From SZAS-79 sp965279075 (GTDB lineage Bacteria > Pseudomonadota > Gammaproteobacteria > Burkholderiales > SG8-39), in assembly GCA_965279075.1 (NCBI GenBank), contig CBDIHI010000007.1, positions 124,001-188,000 of the forward strand: DNA of 64,000 nucleotides, written 5' to 3'. Position numbers and translations under genes: made by a program. This document shows positions 49,504 to 58,075 of this stretch, one piece after another. The notes beneath the pieces are model-generated. The model worked only from the letters and a program-made list of their open reading frames with translations, was not told the origin of the DNA and did no database searches. How positions within the stretch are numbered: the stretch's first letter is position 1; each line of letters starts with the position of its first letter.

Positions 49504-50958
49504 TTACTGGAAATCTGCTGCAAAGCCGGGCGCGGGCGTGAAGCCGAGGTCGCCGCGCGCGATGACCGCCTCGCGTCCGCCGTTGGCCGCGAGCAGCTCG
49601 GCCTGGCGCGCCTTGGCCCGCCGGTCGACGTCCTCCGGATCGCAGATCGCGTAGAGTTTTGCGCGGCACTCGGCAAGCACGGCCGCGTGCTTCGGGTCGG
49701 CGCCGAGGTCGGTGATCTCGTCCGGGTCCGTGTCGAGGTCGAACAACTGCGCCGGGTACTTGGCGTAGTGCACGTACTTCCAGCGGCCGTTGCGGATCGC
49801 GAACGCACCGGTGGTCGTGCCCATGCCGTGGTACTCGGAGAGCACGGTGCGCGCGGGCGTAGCCCCGGCGGCGATGTCGATGAGGGACACCCCCGGATGC
49901 GTGTCCTTCACCGAGTCGAACGGCACGCCGGCCGTCTCGACGATCGTCGGGTAGCAGTCGACGTGGCTGACCGGCGTGTCGATGCGCTTGCCGACGGGGA
50001 TCCCGGGCCCGGCGAGGATCAGCGGCACGCCGGCGATCTCGTCGAACATCGTCGACTTGCCCCACAGTCCGCGCGAGCCGAGGTTGTCGCCGTGGTCGCT
50101 GGTGTACATGACGCGCGTGTTCGCGGCGAGACCCGATTCGTCGAGGGCGCGCAGCACCTTGCCGATGTTCTCGTCCACGTAGGAAACGAGCCCGAAGTAG
50201 CCGGCGATCGCGCGTTTCACGTCCGCCTCGGACTCGAAGTAGTCGTCGTAGCAGAACGAATTGCGGTAGTCCTCGAGGTAGGGGTGGCGCGGGCGCTGCT
50301 CGCGGGCGTAGAGCTTGGGCATCGGCAGGTCGCGGTTCCAGTACTTGTAGTAGTGCTCGGGCGGCGCCGTGAGGGGGAAGTGGGGCGCGACGAACGACAC
50401 GAACAGCACCCAGGGCTTGTCCTCGTCCTGCGTCCCCTGCTCACGCAGCCACACCTGCGCACGCGAGCAGATCTCCTTGTCGTAGAACGTGTAGGGCGAT
50501 TCGCCGGGGCCCGCCATCTTCGCCATCTTGGTGGCGCCGCCGCGGCGGGGGAGGTCCTCCCGCACGAGTCCCATGAGGTCGCCCTTGCCGTCGATGATGT
50601 GCATGGGGATCTGCTCTTCGGTGAAGCCGTGGTCTTCACCCGGCAGGCGGAAATGCAGCTTGCCGATGGAGGTCACGCGGTGGCCGCGGCTGCGCAATAC
50701 GTGGTGCCAGGACGGGGTCGTGCCGTCGTAGGCGTCGGCGTTGTCCCAGAAGCCGATCTGGTGGATGTATTTCCCGCAGGCGAATCCCGCGCGTGCCGGG
50801 ATGCACACCGGGCTGGTCGTGTAGGCGCTGGTGAAGGTCGTGCCGCGTGCCGCGAGCGCATCGAGGTTGGGCGTCTGCACGACCGGGTGCCCGGCGTACC
50901 CCGCAACCTTGGGGTTATGCTCGTCGGACATGATTACGAGAAAATTAGGCGCTTTCAC
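49504..50958 (-). CDS. Sulfatase-family hydrolase (formylglycine-dependent)
   Basis: 484 residues from a GTG start that has AGGAG 5 nt ahead and reads KAPNFLVIMSDEHNPKVAG. The sulfatase signature is C52-I-P-A-R56 (SPVCIPARAGF), whose cysteine must be converted to formylglycine. D12 and the later TSDHGDNLG supply metal ligands. No signal peptide, so it acts in the cytoplasm. It resembles choline-sulfatase and phosphonate/arylsulfatase-like enzymes, but substrate is open; a sulfate or phosphonate ester brought in with help of the neighbouring Bug protein is an inference. No sulfatase-maturing enzyme is in the window. Confidence 0.88.
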   Translation of the reverse strand: MKAPNFLVIMSDEHNPKVAGYAGHPVVQTPNLDALAARGTTFTSAYTTSPVCIPARAGFACGKYIHQIGFWDNADAYDGTTPSWHHVLRSRGHRVTSIGKLHFRLPGEDHGFTEEQIPMHIIDGKGDLMGLVREDLPRRGGATKMAKMAGPGESPYTFYDKEICSRAQVWLREQGTQDEDKPWVLFVSFVAPHFPLTAPPEHYYKYWNRDLPMPKLYAREQRPRHPYLEDYRNSFCYDDYFESEADVKRAIAGYFGLVSYVDENIGKVLRALDESGLAANTRVMYTSDHGDNLGSRGLWGKSTMFDEIAGVPLILAGPGIPVGKRIDTPVSHVDCYPTIVETAGVPFDSVKDTHPGVSLIDIAAGATPARTVLSEYHGMGTTTGAFAIRNGRWKYVHYAKYPAQLFDLDTDPDEITDLGADPKHAAVLAECRAKLYAICDPEDVDRRAKARQAELLAANGGREAVIARGDLGFTPAPGFAADFQ

Positions 50959-51009
50959 TGGGTCTCCTGGGAAGGTGGCAGGGGAGAAGTCCTGCACCGA
51001 TTGCTTCAA

Positions 51010-51021
51010 TACTATATAGTA
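51010..51021. promoter_or_regulatory. Putative GntR operator between sulfatase and gntR genes
   Basis: TACTATATAGTA is a perfect 12-bp palindrome, 8 bp before the regulator ATG and 52 bp before the sulfatase GTG. AT-rich symmetrical sites with an A-C-T-A-T-A-T-A-G-T core fit HutC-type GntR operators. The position would block its own translation start region and the divergent promoter. Confidence 0.52.
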
Positions 51022-51029
51022 ACTCGACC

Positions 51030-51833
51030 ATGCCGCAAGCTGCACTGCACAACCCAGGAGACCTCGTCGCCCGCCTCGAGCGGCACGCCCGCGCCGGGAT
51101 GCCGAAGTACGTCGCCCTGCGGGATGCGGTGGTGGAGGCCGTGACCAGCGGCACCTGGCCCGCAGGCATGCGGCTGCCCACCGAGTCGGAGTGGGCCGCG
51201 CAGCTGCCGATTGCGCTGGGCACCATCCAGCGCGCGCTGCGCATGCTGGTGGAAGAGGGCGTGATCGTTCGCCGGCAGGGGCAGGGATCGTTCGTCGCGG
51301 AGCGTCACGTGGGGCGCATGCACGCGCCGCTGCATTGCCGGTTCGTCGACGACAGCGGCGAAGCCTACCTGCCGGTGTATCCCGAAGTGGTCGCTCGCGT
51401 CACCGACGCGAGCCCGGGCCCGTGGTCCCTGCACCTCGGCACGAGCGGCCCGTTGCGCATAGAACGCGTACTGCGCATCGCGGACGAATTCAGGGTGTAC
51501 AGCCGGTTCTGGGCCGACCCGGAGCGGCTGCCTGCGCTGGCGAGCCTGTCGGAGAAGAAACTCTCGGGCGAGAACTTCAAGGAGATCATCTGGCGCGAAC
51601 TGCGCCAGCCGGTCGGGCGCATCTCGCAGTTCCTATCCATGGCGACGATCCCGGCCGAGGTCTGTGCGCACGTCGGCGTCAAGCGCGGCACACGCGGGCA
51701 GTTCCTCGAAGTGTCCGCCTTTACGGGGCGCGGCAGCCCGATCTACTACCAGGAACTGTGGATCCCGCCCAACGGCCGGCGGTTGCATCTCGCGGTGGAC
51801 GACAAGGATCCGGGGCTGGGCGAGGCGGGCTGA
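51030..51833 (+). CDS. GntR-family regulator with UTRA domain (HutC type)
   Basis: 267 residues. N-terminal winged helix (about 25-90) with KYVALRDAVVEAVTSGTWPA, RLPTESEWAAQLPIALGTIQ and the wing G-V-I-V-R-R-Q-G-Q-G-S-F-V; C-terminal UTRA effector domain (about 105-260) ending with G-S-P-I-Y-Y-Q-E-L-W-I. It should repress the divergent sulfatase-Bug genes until a small ligand binds. The ATG has no clear ribosome site, and a palindrome covers the leader; a later ATG at codon 24 (GMPKYVALR) is a possible alternative start. Confidence 0.88.
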   Translation: MPQAALHNPGDLVARLERHARAGMPKYVALRDAVVEAVTSGTWPAGMRLPTESEWAAQLPIALGTIQRALRMLVEEGVIVRRQGQGSFVAERHVGRMHAPLHCRFVDDSGEAYLPVYPEVVARVTDASPGPWSLHLGTSGPLRIERVLRIADEFRVYSRFWADPERLPALASLSEKKLSGENFKEIIWRELRQPVGRISQFLSMATIPAEVCAHVGVKRGTRGQFLEVSAFTGRGSPIYYQELWIPPNGRRLHLAVDDKDPGLGEAG

Positions 51834-51896
51834 GGCCGGGCGCATGTCGCAGTGCGTCAACCGATCCGCGGCAGGCGCGTTAATGGCGGGGTAGCA

Positions 51897-51917
51897 AAGG
51901 CGAAATTCCTTCGCCTT
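51897..51917 (+). other. Hairpin ahead of the Ala/Lys-rich protein gene
   Basis: AAGGCGAA (51897-51904) and TTCGCCTT (51910-51917) form a perfect 8-bp stem with a 5-base loop, ending 24 bp before the ATG. No T run follows, so it is either a leader hairpin or a weak end of the GntR transcript. Confidence 0.4.
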
Positions 51918-51941
51918 CATCCACTTGAAAGGTTTCCCCGA

Positions 51942-52265
51942 ATGAACAAGATCATCGCCGCCCTGGTTGCGGGCCTGTTTGCCACCTCCGTGTTCGCCCA
52001 GGCCGCCGCGCCTGCCGCAGCCCCCGCCGCCGCGCCCGCCAAGGCGGAAGCCAAGGCCGAAGTGAAGGCCGACGACAAGGCGAAGGCCAAGGCCGAAGCG
52101 AAAGCCGCGAAAGAGAAAGCCGCCGCCGAGAAGAAAGAAGCCAAGGCCAAGGCCGCCGCGGATAAGAAAGCCGCCAACGAAAAGGCCAAGGCCGAGAAAG
52201 CCGCCGCCAAGCCGCAAGCCAAGGCCGACGCGAAGGTCGAAGCGAAGGTCGAAGCCAAGAAGTAA
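51942..52265 (+). CDS. Secreted Ala/Lys-rich low-complexity protein
   Basis: 107 residues from the ATG preceded by GAAAGG. A clear signal peptide (MNKIIAALVAGLFATSVFAQ, cleavage after FAQ) is followed by a mature part made almost only of A, K, E, D and a few P, Q and V, in repeats such as A-K-A-E-A-K-A. It should form a single long charged alpha-helix or stay disordered. Similar composition occurs in the TolA middle domain and in histone H1-like proteins, but here there is an export signal. A strong terminator follows 16 bp after the stop. Function unknown. Confidence 0.78.
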   Translation: MNKIIAALVAGLFATSVFAQAAAPAAAPAAAPAKAEAKAEVKADDKAKAKAEAKAAKEKAAAEKKEAKAKAAADKKAANEKAKAEKAAAKPQAKADAKVEAKVEAKK

Positions 52266-52281
52266 TCGCTCTTCAGGCAGT

Positions 52282-52316
52282 AAAAAAGGGACAGGCTTGC
52301 CTGTCCCTTTTTTTTT
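52282..52316 (+). terminator. Strong Rho-independent terminator
   Basis: Stem GGGACAGGC / GCCTGTCCC with a 2-base TT top (effective loop 4), extended by six A on the left pairing with T on the right, then a run of nine T. It ends the Ala/Lys-rich gene and shields the downstream regulator. Because of the flanking A run it could also work on the minus strand. Confidence 0.92.
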
Positions 52317-52399
52317 GCAGGCATGCGGGCAACCAGTGCCTGGCGGGTCCGGCGGGCCATTGGCCTTTGTGCCAATATGCCGGGACGGACATACGGCCC

Positions 52400-53035
52400 A
52401 TGAACCATCGCATCCTCATCGTCGACGACCATCCGCTGTACCGCGAGGGCATGTTGGGCGCGCTGCGCACGCAACTCGGCGGCGTGGAGGTGCTGGCGGC
52501 CGGCAGCGCCGAGGAAGGGCTGGAGGTCCTCGCCGGCGACGCGAACATCGACCTCGCGCTGATCGACATCCGCCTGCCGGGGATGGACGGGTTTCACGCC
52601 CTGGGGGCCTATGGGCAGCGGTTCCCTTCGGTCGCCTGCATGCTCCTGTCCGGCGTGGACGACCCGGAGCTGGCGCGGCAGGCCATGGAGGCAGGCGCGT
52701 CGGGGTTCATCTACAAGTCGATGTCCGTTGCCGAGGTGTGCGCCGCGATCCAGTGCGCGCTCAGCGGCGGGATATTCACGCCGCGGCCGCCGGCGCAGGA
52801 CCGTACGGCACCGGAGGCCGGGGTGTCGCTCACGCTGCGCCAACTTGAAGTCCTCGGCCTGCTCGGCGAAGGTCGTGCCAACCGCGACATCGCCCATGCG
52901 CTGGAGATCACCGAGCGCACTGCTAAGGCGCACGTGGCTGCGATCCTCAAGGCGCTTGGTGTCGAGAACCGCACGCAGGCCGCTCTCGCGGCCCGGCAAA
53001 TGGGGGTCACGACGGCGAAGTACGGGCCGGCGTGA
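52400..53035 (+). CDS. NarL/LuxR-type response regulator
   Basis: 211 residues from the ATG at 52400; a GTG at 52367 would add 11. REC domain: D-D-H in LIVDDHPLYREG, phosphoacceptor aspartate in LALIDIRLPGMDG, K in F-I-Y-K-S-M. C-terminal LuxR helix-turn-helix: LTLRQLEVLGLLGEGRANRD and ITERTAKAHVAAILKALGV. Overlaps the hybrid kinase by 4 bp (GTGA), so they are a two-component pair. Target genes unknown. Confidence 0.92.
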   Translation: MNHRILIVDDHPLYREGMLGALRTQLGGVEVLAAGSAEEGLEVLAGDANIDLALIDIRLPGMDGFHALGAYGQRFPSVACMLLSGVDDPELARQAMEAGASGFIYKSMSVAEVCAAIQCALSGGIFTPRPPAQDRTAPEAGVSLTLRQLEVLGLLGEGRANRDIAHALEITERTAKAHVAAILKALGVENRTQAALAARQMGVTTAKYGPA

Positions 53036-54849
53036 CCCCGACATTCGAAGCGCTCATCGAGCGCGACCGCGTCTATTCGCTCTACCGGCAGGGCTTGCTC
53101 ACATCGCTCACCGCGCTGATCATAGGTACGCTCGTATTTTCGTTGCTGTGGCAGTCGTTGCCGCAGGTGTGGCTCTGGACGTGGTTTGCGGCATTCCTTG
53201 CCAACCAGGTCGTGCGCATCCTCCTCTGGCGCGGGTTTCATCTGGAGAAACCCGAGGGCGAGCGCGTGGCGGTCTGGGCCCGCCGCTATACCCTCTGCGT
53301 GGCCGCGTGGGGCGTGCTGCTGGGGGGCACTGCGGCCGTCATGCTCCCTTTCGCGGAGCCGCTGGGCCAGGTTTTCCTGATGATCCTGATCGCGTCCACC
53401 GGGGCGGGCGGCGTGATCGCGTATGTGTCCCACCGCCCGGCGATGTTCGCCTACCTGTTTCCCACGCTGATACCGATGGGGGTCTCGCTCATCTACATGG
53501 CCGCGATCCGCCAGACGTTCGACTACTGCCTGCTGTCGGTCGCGTATGTACTTGCCGTAGTGGTGTTGATCGGGTGGGGCCGGATCCAGGCCGAGGTCCT
53601 GCGCAAGTCGATCGAATTCGGCCATCGCAACGCGGAGCTCGTCGTCGAGCTGCGCGAGAAAACCGCCATCGCCGAACAGGCGAGCCTTGCGAAGTCGAAG
53701 TTCTTCGCCGCGGCCAGCCACGACCTGCGCCAACCGCTCCAGGCGCTCGGACTGTTCGCCGCGTCCATGCATGGGGCCGGCAAGGATGCCGACGAGGAGA
53801 GGCGCACGGGGCGGATCCTCGCCAGCGTGGACGCGCTCGAGTCGCTGTTCGACGAGTTGCTGGACATTTCCAAGCTCGACGCCGGATACGTGGTGCCGGT
53901 GCCCGCGCATTTTTCCGCCCGGGAGATGTTCGCGCGCATGGGCGCCGTCTATGCGCCCCTCGCCGAGGAGGCCGGGCTGGACCTCAAGTTCGACGCATCC
54001 GGCGCCGTGCTGCACAGCGATCCCGTGCTGCTGGAGCGGATCGTCGGCAACCTCGTGTCGAACGCGATCCGCTACACGCCGGCCGGCACGGTGGCGGTGC
54101 GCTGCGTGTCGCGCCGGGACAGGGTTGCGATCGAGGTGTCGGATACCGGGGTGGGGATCCCCCTTTCGGAGCATGACAAGGTGTTCGACGAGTTCTACCA
54201 GCTCGGCAACCCGGAGCGCGACCGCAAGAAGGGCCTGGGCCTGGGCCTGGCGACGGTGAGGCGCATGTCGGCGCTGCTCGGTTGCCCAGTCACGCTGCGG
54301 TCGGAACCGGGGCACGGCTCGGTGTTCACGGTGGACGTCCCGGCCGGCGACCCGGCGAAGGCCGTGCCGGTCGCGACCGAAGCCGTGATCACGGGCGCCG
54401 ACCTCCTGCGCGGCAAGGTCGTGGCGGTGCTGGATGACGAGCGCGAGGTGAGGGAAGGACTCGTCGAGTTCCTCACCCAGTGCCAATGCACGGTCGTGGA
54501 TGCGGGGTCCGCCGCAGAACTGCTCGGGAAGCTCGAAGCGGCGGGCCTTGCCCCGGACGTCATGCTCTCGGATTTCAGGCTACGCGACCATGAAACGGGC
54601 ACGGACGCCATAGCGGCGGTGCGGGCGCGGTACGGCGCCGGGCTGCCCGCGCTCCTCATGTCGGGGGATACCTCCGCCCAGGTCTTCGCCCTGGCGCGCG
54701 CGGCGAACCTGGCGCTACTGTCCAAGCCGGTGCGCCCGGTGCGGCTGCGGGCGGGGCTGCAGAATGCGCTGCGGGAGGGCGGTGGAATTTCCTTAAACGG
54801 AAATAAAACTCCCTTGATGACCGCTACAGCGCTGGAGAATTCAATTTAA
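53032..54849 (+). CDS. Hybrid histidine kinase with C-terminal receiver domain
   Basis: 605 residues from a GTG inside the regulator stop. About six membrane helices (24-190) without a large outer domain, then a coiled stretch, the phosphoacceptor histidine in F-A-A-A-S-H-D-L-R-Q-P-L-Q-A-L, an ATPase domain (NLVSNAIRYTPAGT, D-T-G-V-G-I-P, K-K-G-L-G-L-G-L), and a receiver domain (VLDDEREVREG, M-L-S-D-F-R-L, S-K-P-V). The S-H-D-L-R-Q-P-L box defines the HPK subgroup that pairs with NarL-type regulators. The last 20 codons lie in an AT-rich patch (54783-54850) unlike the rest of the gene. The signal is unknown. Confidence 0.9.
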   Translation: MTPTFEALIERDRVYSLYRQGLLTSLTALIIGTLVFSLLWQSLPQVWLWTWFAAFLANQVVRILLWRGFHLEKPEGERVAVWARRYTLCVAAWGVLLGGTAAVMLPFAEPLGQVFLMILIASTGAGGVIAYVSHRPAMFAYLFPTLIPMGVSLIYMAAIRQTFDYCLLSVAYVLAVVVLIGWGRIQAEVLRKSIEFGHRNAELVVELREKTAIAEQASLAKSKFFAAASHDLRQPLQALGLFAASMHGAGKDADEERRTGRILASVDALESLFDELLDISKLDAGYVVPVPAHFSAREMFARMGAVYAPLAEEAGLDLKFDASGAVLHSDPVLLERIVGNLVSNAIRYTPAGTVAVRCVSRRDRVAIEVSDTGVGIPLSEHDKVFDEFYQLGNPERDRKKGLGLGLATVRRMSALLGCPVTLRSEPGHGSVFTVDVPAGDPAKAVPVATEAVITGADLLRGKVVAVLDDEREVREGLVEFLTQCQCTVVDAGSAAELLGKLEAAGLAPDVMLSDFRLRDHETGTDAIAAVRARYGAGLPALLMSGDTSAQVFALARAANLALLSKPVRPVRLRAGLQNALREGGGISLNGNKTPLMTATALENSI

Positions 54850-54853
54850 ATGT

Positions 54854-55621
54854 TCATGAATATTGCGCGGGGTGCAGGGCCAGCGCCGCCCCCGCCAGCG
54901 CGTCCCATCCGGACGTATGCCCGATCGCGTCGATGCGCTCGAGGTCGACTTCTCCACCCCCGAGCAGCGCCACGATCGCATCGTTCACCGCCTCGCCGCA
55001 CTCGCCTTCGGCCGCGCACGCTAGGTGCGCGTAGCTGATACGGCTGGTCCCGCCTTTCGCCAGCGGCAGCAACCAGCCTGCAAGGCGCGCTGCGACCTCC
55101 GCGCGGCCCGACGCGTGCAGGGCGCACAGCGCGCCGCCGAAGAGGTCGTCGCCCGAAGGCGTGAGCCCGGGGCCGAGGCCGACCAGCCCGGCCGCGCCAA
55201 CGGGTGTCCCTACCGGGTGAGCGATCCAGGCGCACAGGGCGTCAACGGCTAGCGGCCGCTCGCGCGAGGGGTCGAGCAGGTAACCGAAGCCCTCGGGGGG
55301 CATGCGGCGCTGCGCCAGGACGCGCAGGCGCTCCAGCGAATCGAGTACGGCTGCGGCATCCCACGCGGGCGCCGCGCGTGGAAGCCACGGCGTCGCACCC
55401 GAGAGGTCGATGTCGAGCGTGTCCCCGGCGGAGAGTGCTGCCGGAAACGAGGCGCAGCTCGCGTTCAGCGGCCCGTTGCCGACCACGCCGATGCAGGCGA
55501 GGCCTGCGGGCGTCTCGACGTAGCAACTGTGCTCGAATACCGCGATGACGTTCGCCTCGCCGGAGGACAGGGCGGCATGCGCGAACCGTCCGACCGAGCC
55601 GACCCTAACCGGCGACGACAT
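54854..55621 (-). CDS. allH: DUF2877 protein, AllH-like oxamate carbamoyltransferase subunit
   Basis: 255 residues of the DUF2877 family (YlbF/AllH of Escherichia coli). Recognisable are GLVGLGPGLTPSGDDLFGGA and GGTSRISYAHLACAAEGE, plus the C-terminal I-G-H-T-S-G-W-D. In E. coli AllF (FdrA), AllG (YlbE) and AllH together form the oxamate carbamoyltransferase that splits oxalurate to oxamate and carbamoyl phosphate. All three are found here, with carbamate kinase. Its start overlaps the end of the kinase gene by 17 bp. Confidence 0.85.
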   Translation of the reverse strand: MSSPVRVGSVGRFAHAALSSGEANVIAVFEHSCYVETPAGLACIGVVGNGPLNASCASFPAALSAGDTLDIDLSGATPWLPRAAPAWDAAAVLDSLERLRVLAQRRMPPEGFGYLLDPSRERPLAVDALCAWIAHPVGTPVGAAGLVGLGPGLTPSGDDLFGGALCALHASGRAEVAARLAGWLLPLAKGGTSRISYAHLACAAEGECGEAVNDAIVALLGGGEVDLERIDAIGHTSGWDALAGAALALHPAQYS

Positions 55622-56549
55622 GGGTGCCGGTCTTGCCTTCCAGCGCCGGCAGCGCTTCCTCGAGGTGGGCGATGATCGCGCGACGGCCGCCGCCCGCGAT
55701 GAAGGACAGCGCCGCCTCGATTTTCGGTCCCATGCTGCCCTTGCCGAAATGCCCCTCGGCCTGGTAGTCGCGCAGCTCGCTCGCCTTCACCACGTCGAGG
55801 GCGCGCTGGGTGGGTTTGCCGAAATCGACCGACACTTTCGACACGGCCGTGAGGATCATCAGGGTGTCGATGCCGAGCTGGTTGGCGAGCAGCGCCGAGG
55901 TCAGGTCCTTGTCGATGACCGCCGGGATGCCCTGGTGCGAGCGGTCGGCGCGCTGCACGACGGGAATGCCGCCGCCGCCCGCGGCGATGACCGCGATGCC
56001 CTGGTCGGCGAGCGAGTCGATGAGGTCGATGTCGAGGATCTTGCGCGGCCGCGGGGAGGGCACGATGTAGCGCCAGCCGCGGCCCGCGTCCTCCATCATG
56101 GTCCAGCCGAGCTGCTTCTCGAGGTCGCGCGCCTCCTGCTCGCTGAAGAAGGGGCCGATCGGCTTCGACGGGTTGCGGAAGGCGGGGTCGTCGGCGTCGA
56201 CCTCGACGCGGGTGAGGATGCACGCGACGCGCCGCTCGTGTTCCACGCGCTCCAGTTCGTCCTCCATGCCCTGCATCATCAGGTGCGCGATGCCGCCCTG
56301 GCTGTGCGCGACGCAGACGTCGAGCCGCATCGGCGGCACGTGCTCGCGGGCGTAGTACTGGCGCAGGAGGATCTTCCCCACCACCGGGCCGTTGCCGTGC
56401 GTGAGGATCAGCTTCCTGTCGAGCGTCAGCAGCGGCAGCAGGGATCGGGCCGCGCGCGCGGCGACGATCTCCTGCTCCTCGGTGGTGCCGCGGATGTTCT
56501 CGGGGTGCGTCGCGTTGCCGCCGATGGCGACGACGAGCGACTCAGGCAT
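55605..56549 (-). CDS. allK: Carbamate kinase (catabolic, AllK-like)
   Basis: 314 residues from the ATG at 56549, chosen because family members start just before L-V-V-A-I-G-G-N-A; ATGs at 56561, 56570 and 56582 are possible. Amino-acid-kinase fold: VVAIGGNATHPENI, THGNGPVVG, AHSQGGIAHLMMQ, VIAAGGGGIPV and VIDKDLTSALLA. It makes ATP from carbamoyl phosphate and ADP, releasing CO2 and NH3. No arginine deiminase genes are near, so the source of carbamoyl phosphate is more likely the oxamate carbamoyltransferase subunits encoded on either side. Confidence 0.9.
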   Translation of the reverse strand: MPESLVVAIGGNATHPENIRGTTEEQEIVAARAARSLLPLLTLDRKLILTHGNGPVVGKILLRQYYAREHVPPMRLDVCVAHSQGGIAHLMMQGMEDELERVEHERRVACILTRVEVDADDPAFRNPSKPIGPFFSEQEARDLEKQLGWTMMEDAGRGWRYIVPSPRPRKILDIDLIDSLADQGIAVIAAGGGGIPVVQRADRSHQGIPAVIDKDLTSALLANQLGIDTLMILTAVSKVSVDFGKPTQRALDVVKASELRDYQAEGHFGKGSMGPKIEAALSFIAGGGRRAIIAHLEEALPALEGKTGTHVVAG

Positions 56550-56595
56550 TCGATCGTGCATGGGTTCCATTCTGGCGATCATAGCAGCGCAACGG

Positions 56596-56601
56596 TATAA
56601 T
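56596..56601 (+). promoter_or_regulatory. Putative -10 box of allG
   Basis: A perfect TATAAT, 49 bp before the allG ATG in the divergent gap with allK. No good -35 is seen at 17 bp. Confidence 0.4.
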
Positions 56602-56650
56602 TTTGCGAACCCCCGGCGCGTGCCCGCACGCGCGGCACCACAAGAAGACC

Positions 56651-58075
56651 ATGTCCATCCAGAAGCTGCTTTCCGGCGTCCCCCGCGTCGTCAATATCGG
56701 CCTGTCCGGGTTCGCCGCGGACCTCGCCGCGCAGGGCACGCCGGTGGTCCAGGTCGACTGGCGGCCGCCCGCCCAGGGAAAAAGGCACCTCGCGGACCTG
56801 CTCGCGAAGCTCGCCGCGTTCGAGGATCGCATCGCCGCGGCCAACGCCGAGGCGCTGAAGCGCATGCTCGCGGCGAACCCGGTGCTGATCGACGTCCAGC
56901 CCGCCGGCAAGGTGATCCAGGGCCTGGGGGAGAAAGTGCTGCTGCACGCCGGCCCGCCGATCACCTGGGAGCGCATGTGCGGCCCGATGCAGGGGGCGGT
57001 GGCTGGCGCGATCGTGTTCGAAGGCTGGGCGAACGACCTCGAGGCCGCGACGGCGATGGCCGCGTCCGGCGGCGTGAAGTTCCACCCGAACCACCATTTC
57101 GATGCAGTCGGCCCGATGACGGGGATCACGACGCGATCGATGCCGGTGATGGTCGTCGAGAACAAGGCCTTCGGCAATCGCGCCTACTGCATGATCAACG
57201 AGGGCCTCGGCAAGGTCATGCGCTTCGGCGCCAACGACGCCGAGGTCATCGGGCGCCTGCACTGGCTCGCGGACAGCTTCGGCCCGGCGCTCGGCGCCGC
57301 GTTGCGGTCCGCCGGCGGCCTCGACCTGGTGCCGCTGATCTCGCGCGGCCTCGCGATGGGCGACGAGATGCACCAGAGGAACGTGGCGTGCTCGGCGCTC
57401 ACGCTGCGCGCGTTGGCCCCGCACCTCGCCAAGGCCGGTGCGGACGGCGCGGAGTTGTCGAGGATCCTCGCCTTCATCGCCGGCAACGAGCAGTTCTTCC
57501 TCAACATCGGCATGGTGATGGGGAAAAGCATCATGGACCCGGTGCGCGGCATCGAAGGTTCCAGCGTCGTCACCGCGATGTGCAGGAACGGCACGGACTT
57601 CGGCGTGCGGGTGTCCGGCACCGGAGAGCAGTGGTTCACCGCGCCCGTCGAGATGCCGCAGGGGCTGTATTTCCCCGGGTACTCCGAGAAGGACGCCAAC
57701 CCCGACATGGGCGACTCGGCCATCATGGAGACGGTCGGCGTGGGGGCGTTCGCAATGGCGACGGCCCCCTCGGTCGTCGGCTTCGTCGGCGCCGGCAGCG
57801 TGAAGGACGCGTTCGCCTTCACCAGCGCGATGTCCGAGATCACGCTCGCGAAGAACCCGCGCTGGACCATGCCCTGCCTCGACGGCCAGGGCGTGCCCAC
57901 CGGCATCGACGTGCGCCGCGTGGTCGAGACGGGAATCCAGCCCGCCATCAACACCGGCATCGCGCACCGCAAGCCCGGGGTCGGGCAGGTGGGCGCGGGC
58001 GTGGCGCGCGCGCCGCTGGCGTGCTTCGAGCAGGGGCTCGTCGCCTTGGCCGCGGCGCTGGGGACCAGGTCATGA
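56651..58075 (+). CDS. allG: DUF1116 protein, AllG-like oxamate carbamoyltransferase subunit
   Basis: 474 residues from ATG 56651 (the frame opens at 56603 but the first codons are not conserved-looking). DUF1116/YlbE family: VVNIGLSGFAADLAAQGTPV, then V-Q-V-D-W-R-P-P, CGPMQGAVAGAIVFEGWAND, VKFHPNHHFDAVGPMTGI, and GTDFGVRVSGTGEQWFTAPV. Acts with AllF and AllH. ATGA overlap with the next gene couples translation. Divergent from allK. Confidence 0.87.
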   Translation: MSIQKLLSGVPRVVNIGLSGFAADLAAQGTPVVQVDWRPPAQGKRHLADLLAKLAAFEDRIAAANAEALKRMLAANPVLIDVQPAGKVIQGLGEKVLLHAGPPITWERMCGPMQGAVAGAIVFEGWANDLEAATAMAASGGVKFHPNHHFDAVGPMTGITTRSMPVMVVENKAFGNRAYCMINEGLGKVMRFGANDAEVIGRLHWLADSFGPALGAALRSAGGLDLVPLISRGLAMGDEMHQRNVACSALTLRALAPHLAKAGADGAELSRILAFIAGNEQFFLNIGMVMGKSIMDPVRGIEGSSVVTAMCRNGTDFGVRVSGTGEQWFTAPVEMPQGLYFPGYSEKDANPDMGDSAIMETVGVGAFAMATAPSVVGFVGAGSVKDAFAFTSAMSEITLAKNPRWTMPCLDGQGVPTGIDVRRVVETGIQPAINTGIAHRKPGVGQVGAGVARAPLACFEQGLVALAAALGTRS

